Shown here one piece after another: positions 24,687 to 35,010 of a stretch of 64,000 bases of DNA. The stretch is from Lithospermum erythrorhizon (lineage: Eukaryota; Streptophyta; Magnoliopsida; Boraginales; Boraginaceae), in the NCBI GenBank assembly GCA_019722365.1, contig JADFUC010000598.1, forward strand, positions 124,001-188,000, given 5' to 3'. A model generated the notes under the pieces. The model worked only from the letters and a program-made list of their open reading frames with translations. It had not been told where the DNA came from and searched no databases. Every line of letters starts with the position of its first letter. The stretch's first letter is position 1. The position numbers were made by a program, and so were the translations under genes.

Positions 24687-26021
24687 ATGGCTAAAACATC
24701 ACCCGACGGGTACCCAACTCAACCCTTTCCTCTCCAAGGCCGAGTCGCCATTATAACAGGCGGCTCGCGTGGAATAGGAAAAGCCATCTCCCTCCATTTA
24801 TCTTCCCTCGGAGCTAAAGTGGTAATCAACTACACCTCCAACTCGACTCGAGCCGAGCAGCTTGCTTCTCAGATCAATGCTAACTCCTCAGCTCAACAAG
24901 CTGCAGCTGTTAAAGCTGACATATCCCAGCCGGAGCAAGTGAAGTTGTTGTTTGATGAAGCTGAGTCTGCTTTCAATGGGGTGCACATTTTGGTTAACTC
25001 AGCTGGAGTGTTGGACTCTAAGTACCCTGTGATTGGTGATACTACACTTGAGGATTTTGATAATGTCATTAGTGTTAATGTTCGTGGGGCGTTTTTGGTA
25101 TGCAAGGAAGCTTCCAACAGGATCAAACATGGAGGGTAACAACTTTTCTTTGTTATAGCATTAATAATATGTTGCTAGATTTCCATTTCAATTATGTTGG
25201 AGTAACATAATTCGGATTATATTATATAGATTTGAAATAATTAGGCGAGGTCGAGTTTTTGAGGGGAAGAATTTATACTCAATATAAGGATAATTGTTGA
25301 AAAAAAAGTTAAATGAATTTTGACGAGGTTCTTAAATTTATTAAATGGAGTGCGGACACTTTTACAATAAAATAAGAGTAGAGAGTGCAACCGTAAGTAG
25401 AAAAGGTGCAATGCCGTCGATTGGTGTTAGTGAAGTTGATGCAAAGCTTTATATAGTGGTGAAATTCATATTTACCGATGGGGCGATCAGCATGTCAATT
25501 AGGAGCCAAATATCAACAAAGCTCTTTATGAATTAAATTGATAAGTTGTTTGGTAAATTTCTTGATTTGCATGTGGGCAATTGCAAGATATGCATTGGCC
25601 TAGTGAATATCCTTTTAGAGTGAAAGGAAGTAATCATTTTCGTTATCGATTATGTTTTGCATTGTCATACAGAGGAGGGAGAATAATATGTTTATCATCT
25701 TCGTTGGTGGGAGCATCGAGGCCAGGATATGGAGCGTATACAGCATCGAAGGCTGCTGTTGAGGCGATGGTAAAGATACTAGCTAAGGAACTCAAAGGGA
25801 CTGGAATTACAGCGAATTGTGTGGCACCAGGGCCGGTTGCAACCGAGTTGTTCTATGCTGGGAAGACCGAAGAAATGATTGAGGGCATGGCAGATGCATG
25901 CCCATTAGGACGGCTTGGACAGCCCGAAGATATAGCACCACTGGTCGGCTTCTTGGTTAGCGATGCTGGTGAGTGGATCAATGGCCAGATAATCCGAGCA
26001 AATGGAGGTTCTGTGATTTAA
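24687..26021 (+). CDS. Classical short-chain dehydrogenase/reductase (NADPH aldehyde reductase-like)
   Basis: Two exons, 24687-25135 and 25673-26021, joined by a 537-nt GT-AG intron, give 265 aa, normal for a classical SDR. The Rossmann motif TGGSRGIG is at residues 24-31. The usual NNAG appears as NSAG after ILV. The catalytic set fits S159, Y172 and K176 (YTASK). The C-terminal part has the family motif PGPVATELF and ends [16 protein letters not shown]. The closest families I know are plant NADPH-dependent aldehyde reductase-like proteins, which reduce reactive aldehydes; substrate and location cannot be read here. No clear transit peptide is seen. A TATA box lies 60 bp upstream. The ATG is the first in frame. 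Confidence 0.93.
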
Positions 26022-26373
26022 GAGTTGAGCTATTTTTTCCGGATTTTCTTTGTGGCTTTGTATGTTGATTTCAAAATTGTAACCAATGGTTGAAACTTGT
26101 AAGTCCTCAAGGTTTGTTTAGACGTGTCCTCAAGGTGCCGTATTTGAAAAGTCTTTATATAGATAGGTCATTGTGGATGTATTTAGTTTTTAACGAACAA
26201 GTGTTGATATCTTTTAACAATAACGTGATAAGCATCGATTCTATTCGAGCATGTCATCGAACTGGTTTATTGATCCGAGTCCACAGTAATCCGGCTAGAT
26301 AACAACACTACTTTTAACAATAGAGTCGTAAGCGGAAAAACCTACTTTTTACAATGAGCACATCACTTTATCT

Positions 26374-26582
26374 AGGCTTGGACAGCCTGAAGATATAGCG
26401 CCACTGATCGGCTTCTTGGCTAGCGATGTTGGTGAGTGGATCAATGGCCAGATAATCCGAGCCAATGGAGGTTTTGTGATTTAAGTCTTAAGATAAGTTT
26501 TGCCAGATTTTCTGTGGCTTTGGATGTTGATTTTAAAACTATAACCAATAATGGTTGAAACTTGTAAGTCCTCAAGGTTTGG
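26374..26582 (+). pseudogene. Duplicated 3' end of the SDR gene
   Basis: A near copy of the SDR gene's last 37 codons (from [10 protein letters not shown] to the stop at 26482-26484) plus its 3' UTR to GTCCTCAAGG. It lies about 465 bp downstream of the original. Differences include changed residues near the end (GFVI for GSVI). No start or catalytic region is present. TTTATCTAG precedes the homology and could mimic a splice acceptor, but nothing suggests it is used. AATAAAAAG near 26692 is a plausible poly(A) signal shared with the parent. Confidence 0.85.
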
Positions 26583-26589
26583 TTGCTGT

Positions 26590-27320
26590 TAAAGAAGTCT
26601 CACACTCTCACCAGATTAATCATTTGTAACTAGTCTGTAATTTAGGATTTTCCCAGCAATTTGTATCTGAGTATATACGCTCATATTGAGAATAAAAAGT
26701 TTTTGTTTCTTTACCATGAGTATTATCCTGAACCACTGGGACATTGTAAGCCTTATATCATAGATCAATTGGAAATTAGCACATATATACCCATATCTTT
26801 CTTTTATCCCAACAGAAACTGGAATAATTTAACAAATCGATGCCGAATTCTATTAAAAGTTCCTTCTGGGAGGTACTATCTTTGTTAGATTTTGGGGTTT
26901 GTTTTTTGCAAGTATTGTTCTAGTCAAATCGAACCCTGGCAAACTCATCGGATCCTTTACTCCTCTCGGTGCCCCTTTTGAGCCCTGCTTCACATGTTCG
27001 TACTTCATGTTTTATGGATATCATAGGATAAAAATTATATAATCACTCAATGCATAATGTACAAACATATGAAACATGGGACATCGAGAGGGGTAGAGGA
27101 TCCGGCACCAATTTTTGTTAGGAAGTTGAGAAGGGTGAAAGAAGAATGCTATCAGAAATTCAAGATTACCATATAAAAGACTAAGTTAGCCTCCATAAAA
27201 CCATTGAAAAAGTAGAAATGATAAACTCATTTAGAGTATTACAAACAAAAAAAGATGAACTAATACACTTGATAGTGAAACAGAAAGTAAACTTCATCTG
27301 GAGCACCAACCAGATGCAGC
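26590..27320. other. Intergenic spacer
   Basis: No gene recognised. The first part may include the original 3' UTR end of the SDR gene. The rest has only short frames. Confidence 0.4.
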
Positions 27321-27548
27321 ACCTTCAATTCAAAGGCAATAACTGCTTCCTCTAGCAGTACAATCAGCATGAGATAAACACTTTGTTCGATATTTTAAGG
27401 CGGCGTCGCCAGGTGGCATCGGACAACAAACACCAAGGATGTAGAGGAAAGCGAAACACCAACAACCCGCTCCACAACAATCCAGAGTCCACGCATCACA
27501 ACCTACAGAGTCACAAGCAGATACTAACGCCTTTGGCGACATGGCAGC
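27297..27548 (-). pseudogene. Albumin-1-like cystine-knot relic
   Basis: The minus-strand frame from about 27548 opens at a likely acceptor (TAAAATGCAG) and encodes a small cysteine-rich protein. Cysteine spacing C-4-C-6-CC-3-C-1-C-9-C, followed by a second cluster with the order K-C, D-C, Y-C, matches the b-chain and the start of the a-chain of albumin-1 seed proteins, whose b-chain is an insecticidal knottin in legumes. Two breaks are visible. I find no signal-peptide exon upstream. A TGA comes soon after the second cluster, while a-chain-like codons ending GWC continue behind it in frame. I rate it a pseudogene; an unusual exon 1 farther away is possible. Confidence 0.6.
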
Positions 27549-28307
27549 TGCATTTTATACAACAATATGAGAACACGAGTTATATCAACATAACGATTGA
27601 AAGAAACATGCATGATTAAACGATATTATATATTTATTCCTACATATAGTAGAAATATATATATATATATAAATATTATGTTCTTGGTTTCATATTCTAA
27701 TTTATTAAAAATCCCATATTAGCTAGAAGATAACCAACCAGGTGTAGCAAGACAAAGACAAAACAGAGCAAATAGCTTATTAACTAAATTCTTGTGCAAC
27801 CCCATTTAGGATGACCTTTACAAAATTAGTAACACTATATATCGATATAATTGAGATGTTCTGTCCCAATTTGATCATTTTAGAAATATTCCATCTACTT
27901 ATAGGCTCTTAGTTTGAAGCTTGCTAATTACAGGTTAAAATTAAAGAAGCTAGCTTGGGACAAATCACATAGTAGCAAACCACTAGTCTTTCATTTTTTA
28001 ATCCAGCAAACAATAGGGGACAAACGTATTCAACATTTCCCTTGGCTGGACCTGTTTCTCATGCCCCCATGAATTTTATTTTGGTGTTTCTCTCTCTCAA
28101 ATCTATACTCATTCCAACCCAAAAAAATCTTAGAATTTAATTTTCAATAGTTAATATAAAAAAACTTTGTTGTTTTTATTTGATACACAACTTTAATTTC
28201 AATTAATAAAATACGTAATACTCTATCAATTAATATATTTTTACCAATATTGCATAACTTAGATAAAAAAATTCATAATTTAAAATTTACCAATCTTTTA
28301 GGGATGG
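27549..28307. other. Intergenic spacer
   Basis: AT-rich DNA with a short (AT)n tract near 27655-27672. It was searched on the minus strand for a signal-peptide exon for the albumin-1-like frame; none was seen. Confidence 0.4.
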
Positions 28308-30914
28308 TGTCATTGGAGTTTGAAGAAAAAAATTGTTGCAAAGTCGGTAGACATCGCGGGAGGAGGTGGGACTTACTATGTCGACCGGTGCGACCTCGGG
28401 CACAAAGGTTGGATACAAGCCCCATTTTAAGGCGGTTTGAGTGTTTTTGGGCTCGTGATTTCTGTTGTTTAGATTTTAGTACAGGGGTCTCTACAGTCTA
28501 GAGTGTTAGAAGTCTCTATGATTGTGTAGAGACACACCTGCCCTCGATAATTGGTTTGGAAATATTGTATGAAGTTAGAATCGGAAGAGTTTATTCTTAT
28601 TCTTACAATTATGTGAGTTTATTATAATTCACGATATGAGGTTGTGAAAAGAGTGGCCCAAGAGATTCAAGAGAGTATATATAGAGAGACTTGTAATGCA
28701 GGAGTTTTGTGTGAGAAAACATCCAGTTGGCCAATTAAGTAGAATAGGATTCGTGAGTCCTACAACAATCTTCGTGATAATATTAGTAGATACATAAGCG
28801 GTACGGATGTACATTTCACATTGAGAGGGAACCGGGAAAAAATCCGTGTCGATTTAATTTCCGCTGTTATTTTCTACTACATTTTAATAAATATCTGAAT
28901 TAGTGTTATATAAAACATTTTCCTATTATTGTTCGTTACAGATGAAATACGGAGTTATTGCCAAGTATGAGATTGTCAATAATGGTATAGGATTCCTAAA
29001 AATTGGTATCAAAGCTTTGTTGTAAGCTTGGTGGATGTTGGATACCTAGCTATTGGTATTGAACAGGGTTTTGATGATTGGAAAGACTATTCGGAGGATT
29101 TATAGGCGAGGTTGAAGATGGTGTTGATGCAAGGTGTGTCGATGCTGGTAGGACTAATGGTGGAAGATGAGATTAACTCTTGGGTGTGTTTAGACATCCA
29201 CATCCTTGAATATTTGTTGGGCTTCGTCTTGAAGATGAAGGTCCCTGGAGATTTGTGATATGGGTTTGTACATCACGGGTTATCGTTGGATGATCTTGTC
29301 GGGAAAAGTCATCGGGTAGATGGAGGATCCTGGAGGAAATTTGTGGCATGGGTTGTGTGGTGTTGAAGATGATGATGGTTGTGAAGAACTTGAAGTGAGA
29401 TCGGTGTACAAATTACATGTGAAAATCGATAGAGTTTCTTGGTTATTAGAAAGCGGTTGTAAGTGGGCGACAGGGAGTTTCTTGGATGTTAGAAATGGAT
29501 ATCGTTAGTACAAAATTCTGTGTTGTGGTACTAGAAGATACAGGAAGTTCTAGAAAGAAAGCCATGAAAAAGGCAACCAAGTTTGTATTGGAGAATTCGG
29601 ACAATTGCCTTACTGGGCGTGAGAATCTGATCTTACGTTTGAGTGATGAGTTACCGGGGAGATGGCGGGAGCACGAGTTTGCTCGAGGTCCAAGGTGATG
29701 AACTACGTACAAGGGTTGCAACCGGGTTGTGTGCATGAATCCTCAAGTTAGTATAGGCGTGATTAAAAGTCACTATGAGAAGTGTTCCCTACCTCGAAGA
29801 GTTGCTAGCGGAAGAAATGAGATGTTCGATCAAGCGTGAGAAGATTCGATGGGTGGATCAAGTGGGATTCGTCGACAAGGTAAAGAGAGCAGAAGAGAGG
29901 AATTCACTAATGACCAATCAAGCAAGAAGTTGTTCTAAGGTATACAGGATGAAGATCGAGAGAAGATCATCAAGGCAAGGTAGAACATGATAATTTGAAT
30001 GTGTTGAAAATTCCAACCTGACAAAGGTTTGGCTATGTCTCTTCGATAGTCAAGTTGGTGACATTCAATGATGTTCTGGGATTGGTAAAAAGACATTGAA
30101 GTCAAGGATCAACTTCAGTGGGAGTTTGGGGATGATGAACTTACGAGGGCTGCTGCAGATTGAAGTTTGAACACGATGATCCGAAATTTGTCTTCAAGTA
30201 GGAGATTGTTGGAGTTTGAAGAAAAAATTAGTTGCAAAATCAGTGGAGATTGGGAGGAGGTCGGGACTTGCTATGTCCCGACCGGTCTCCATTCGGGAGG
30301 ACCTTTTGGAAGCGAAGAATCGGGAGGCCAGTCGGAACGTGCACGGGTCAGCCTTGAGGTTCGGATGCAGTATATTAAAAGGTTGTTTGAGATCTGTGTG
30401 GTTTCCTATTCTATTTGGTTTAGACACAGTCTCTGTAGTCACATATATATGAGTGTTAAGTCGTTGTGTAGAACGCCGCCCCATCTAATAATTTGGAAAT
30501 CAACCTTGTAGATTACAATGGGGAGGTTGTATTCCAGAATTATCGAGTTTATTATAAGCATTGCAGGTGAGGTTGTGAAAAGTCGTAGAGAGATTAAGAT
30601 AGCATATAGAGAGACTTGTGCCTAGATTTTCGTGTGAAAAACATCCAATTGAGGAGGTCGTAGAGATAGGTTGAGTCGCGTAACAATTTTGCCGAAATAT
30701 TATTGAGTATGGATACGCAGCGGTGGATGTCTTGGCCTTCGCGTTGTGGGGAATAAGGTAAAATCAGCAGCAATGAAGATTTAATTTATGTATTATTTTT
30801 TCTTTCGTTTGTCATATTTAAATTAGTGTTATATCATCTGGTTTATACATTGTTGTTACATTAAGATAAATTTGAATTATTAGTATGAAGTACTCGATAA
30901 TAATGTAGGATTCT
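28308..30914 (+). mobile_element. Deleted Ty1/copia-type LTR retrotransposon
   Basis: LTRs at about 28308-28997 and 30207-30914 share TGGAGTTTGAAGAAAAA, GGAGGAGG(T)(G/C)GGACTT, GAGGTTGTGAAAAG, AGAGAGACTTGT, AACATCCA and ATTAGTGTTATAT. A primer-binding site TGGTATCAAAGC (29004-29015), matching the initiator Met-tRNA type, follows the left LTR. A purine tract AAGTAGGAGA precedes the right one. The 1.2-kb interior keeps broken pieces resembling copia gag (near 29080-29180) and the RNase H C-terminus (near 30000-30180). Protease, integrase and RT are gone. Flanks GATGG (28303) and TATGG (30915) may be a mutated target duplication. Confidence 0.8.
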
Positions 30915-31106
30915 TATGGTGACACTATGTTATGAGCAACCTCTCAACATATTGTGTTAAGATGGACAGTTTACAATGAGTTTGAATGTAACTACCAATA
31001 GTTGGACTAGAAAAATCGTTACCTTTTTCCCACAAATAGTTGGCTAACATGTTGCATTGTGATAGTTCAATTAATGAATTATATTTAACAAGAAAATTAT
31101 ATATAT

Positions 31107-31280
31107 TAGAAATGCATCTGATATTCATATTTAGCATGTTCAATAAAAAAATTTGGAATGAAGGTAGTATTATTCATATTTAACATATATATATATATAT
31201 ATACTAGAAATGCATCTGATATTCATATTTAGCATGTTCAATAAAAATTTGAATGAAGGTAGTATTATTCATATTTAACT
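31107..31280. repeat. Two-copy 98-bp tandem repeat
   Basis: Copies start at 31107 and 31205 with TAGAAATGCATCTGATATTC and run through GAATGAAGGTAGTATTATTC. An (AT)n tract of about 22 bp lies between them. Confidence 0.85.
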
Positions 31281-31454
31281 CCACCTCTGGAACTACTAGC
31301 AATTAATGTGTACATGTTAGGAAGACAATTACTCATTACCTCATCCCAATTAAATAGGAACTTTGAATCTTTAGTTTTAGTTATAAAGAGGCTTGTGACA
31401 TGTGCTTCACTCACGGTCATACGCCTAGAATGACAGCATTAGCAATTATTATTA

Positions 31455-33895
31455 TTATTTTTAAAAGCTCGATAAATTAATATTTGATTATTTAATAAAG
31501 CTTTTTAAAAGATAATATTTTTAGTCGATGCATTTCAATTTAAGTCTTAAATTAATAATTCGTGTTTTCAGTTATTTTTCAATTTTTTTATAACTATCAA
31601 CTATACTTTCTTTTGTTTGAGAAGCTTCGATTAATTAATCGCCGATTATTTAATAAATATAAGATAATATTTTGATAGTACCGACTGGGGGGACGGATGC
31701 TAAATTAATAGTTCTTGTTTCTTCCTTCATTTTCATTTTTTCATTTTTTGGTAATTATTAAGCTAACTTTCAAGCTAAATGATTAAATACTGGAGCCTGC
31801 GTTTCGCAGCGTGGTCAAATACGCTTATAAAGGCTTGTGGCTACTTTTCAGGTTTTTTTCCTTTTTCAAATTCGATAAATTAATCTCGATTATTTAATAT
31901 TTCTGCAAGATAATATTTTTGGCAGTCCACTGCTGAGAATAGGGTGCTAAATTAATAATTCGTGTTTTTCATATTTATAAAAATATTTTTGGTCGATGCC
32001 ATTTCGGGATAGGGTATAAATTAATAGTCGTGTTTTTCGTTCCACTTTTATTTTTTTGTAATTATCTTCTATTTTTTTTGAAATTCGATAAGTATCTTCG
32101 ATTATTTAATAAGCTATCTACTATAATATTTTTGGCGGTCAGGTCGGGGGGCAAAGTCTTAAATTAATAATTAAGTATTTTTCATGTTTTTCGTTTTTTT
32201 AATTATCAGCTACTGGCTTCAGTAAATTAATACTCGACTATCACTTCTGATGCATCAACTGAGCGTGTAGGCTGCCTTTTTAGGTTTTTTTCCTTTTTTT
32301 TTAAATTCGATAAATTAATACTCAATTATTTAATAAACTCTACAAGATAATATTACATTTAGTAGGTTCGGGGAGACGGGGTGCTAAATTAATAATTAAA
32401 TTTTTTTCGTTCCCTTTTTTCATTTTTATAATTATCAACTTCTCTAGAAACTCAATAAATAATACTCACTTATTTAATAAAATCCAGATAATATTTTTGG
32501 TCAGTCCCAACTGGGGGATAGGGTGCTAAATTAATAATTCTTATTTTTTCAATTTTTCTTTTTTTGCAATTGTGCTATTCTAGAAACTTCGATAAATTAA
32601 TACTACGATTATGTAATAAACTATCCTTTCTTTCTTTTCTTTTTTTAAACTCGATAAATTAATATTCGATTATTTGTAAGAAAACTTGAATAATATTTTT
32701 GGTCGGTCTCGATTCGGGGATAGGGTACTAAAAAATTAATAATTCGTGTTTTTTACGTTCTTTTTTAATTTTTTTTTGTAATTATCAAGCTACTCTTTTT
32801 TGAAACTACAAACAAATTAATACTACATTATTTAATAAGCAGTGTGTGCCTTTTTCGGGTTTCCTTGTTTTTGAAACTCGATAAATTAATACTCAATTAC
32901 TTAATAAACTACGTAAGATAATATTTTTTGGCCGGTCTACCTTTCACCGAGGATAAGTCTTGAAATTAATAATTAGTCTCGTTTTTTTGTAATTATCAAC
33001 TTCTCTAGAAACTCGATAAATTAATGCACCAGTTATTTAATAAACTCCAAAAGATAATATTTTTGCTTGATCCGACTCGAAAATAGTGTGCTAAATTAAT
33101 AATTTGTATTTTTGTTCTTTCAATTTGTTTCTTTTTTTGCAATTGCTCAGTACTATGAGCTTCGATAATTAATACTCGATTATTTAATAAACTATCTAAG
33201 ATAATATTTTTGGCGTCAGGCTTCGGGGGATAAGATTACTAAATTAATAATTGTTTTTCTTTCCTTTTTCATTTTTTTGCAATTATCAACTCTTTGTAGA
33301 AACTTGATAAATTAATGCAGGTTCTTTAATAAACTCTCTAAGATAATATTTTTAGCGAATTTATTTTATTTTATTTTTACAATTATCATCTCTGATAGAT
33401 GCTCGATAGAATTAATCAGCATGGCTACTTTTTTGTAAACTAGATAAATTATCTTCGATTGATAAAGCTACCAAAGAGATAATATTTTTTGCCGTAAGAC
33501 CTGATAAATTAGTACTCGATTATTTAATAAACTCTGTAAAAGATAATATTTTTGCGGTCCGACTAAAGAATATAATACTAAATTAATAATTCGTGCTTTT
33601 AAGGTTCATTTTAATATATATATATATATATATATAATATATATATATATATTTATGATTATCAATTCTGATGAAATTCAATAAATTATCTTCGATTATT
33701 TAATAAAGCTACAAGAATAATTAATTATTTTTTTTCGTTCCTTTTTAATTTATTTACATTTTATTTTTAGATTCTACCAGTCTGATGAAACTTCGATAAT
33801 TTAATTATCTCGATTATTTAATAAATTCTCTAAGATAATATTTTTAGTGGAAGGTCCCGACTCGGGGAGATAGGGTCTAAATTAATAATTTGTTA
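31455..33895 (+). repeat. Degenerate ~140-bp tandem repeat array
   Basis: About 15 units over 2.4 kb. Each has a fixed order of blocks: CTCGATAAATTAATACTCG, ATTATTTAATAAACT, GATAATATTTTTGG, a short GC-rich piece (best form GGTCCCGACTCGGGG), GCTAAATTAATAATTCGTG, a T-rich tract, and TAATTATCAACT. GATAATATT starts fall near 31511, 31666, 31911, 32121, 32345, 32488, 32690, 32918, 33053, 33202, 33342, 33479, 33544 and 33833. Many steps are 135-155 bp; others are near 65 or 200-290, showing deletions and insertions. Units differ by many small indels, so the array is old. No frame survives. A (TA)n tract sits at 33612-33655. Confidence 0.85.
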
Positions 33896-35010
33896 AATTA
33901 TAAGATAATACATTTTTGATAAATATGACCAAATTTAAGCAACTCAACTTTAATTGAATGCATTTTTATGTCGTTAAAAGTATAATAGTTATTATGATTA
34001 TATTTTGTAATTCATATCTAGATGAAGTGTAAAATCCTTTTGAAGTTCACTGAAATATGTAAGAACAATACAAAACTAATATTGGTCGGAGTCGTTAATT
34101 TAAGTATTTAGATGAACAATATTTTGACCCGTCGATTAGCGGACCTCCTTGGGTTTATTAACTAATTAAAATTACTCAAATTTGACCATCGAAGCTAGTT
34201 TGATCACAATATATTTTTCAATGTGAAATATTCGAACATATAGGTATTCTAGTACCAAAGGAGCGTGCGTGCACGACATGTAATTGATTTCTCAAATGTT
34301 GATACCTTTTTTATGTTTAATTGAAATCATTATAAATCTTTTGATTTTTTCTAATTAATATTTTTATTTTTTGAAGGATACTTTGATCACAAACCTTTCT
34401 TTAAATATAATATAAAAATTCTTATAAAATACGATGTCATAGATAGATATTATCTGGCCCAGAGATGTCCGTAGAGATACAAATAACTTAATACGGGTTA
34501 TCTTTTGTTGCTACCAAACATTTATAATTTTGATATCCTCTATTAAAAGGTGTATATCCACCTTATAACTAGCAGAAGTCTTGAGTTAAATATTATATGA
34601 CAAATCTTAGGTCATTTATTCTCACTTTGGGTACCCAGAGACATAATGCGCTGTCACCGTCTTCATTAGACTTAGTCTAAATTTCTCACTTATATAGTGC
34701 GTTTCATTAAATGCGCTTTAGTATCATATTTCATTAGACTCGAGTCTAAATTTCTCATTTATATAGTGAGTTTGTTTCTTCTTGATTGCGTTTTTTCTTT
34801 TGGCCGTTCGTAAATATACATCTGCTCGGCTTGGGAGATAGATTTTGATCACTCGTATTACTTCATGATGTAAACTCTTGTTTAGCCATGTAATGCTTGA
34901 CCCAACAAATCTTTTCTTTTGGTTCCTGTCTTCATGATAAGCGAGATCATTATTGTCATGAATTTCGTTATGTCTTACAGACATTAGAGCTTTACTTTTA
35001 TTCATGATAT
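33896..35010. other. Intergenic spacer
   Basis: No gene recognised. Near 34660-34770 two copies of CATTAGACTNNAGTCTAAATTTCTCA with TATATAGTG occur 68 bp apart, a small tandem duplication. Confidence 0.45.

Noticed and set aside
25345..25536. 63-codon frame inside the SDR intron
   Set aside because: Intronic and without a domain; the flanking exons join cleanly without it.
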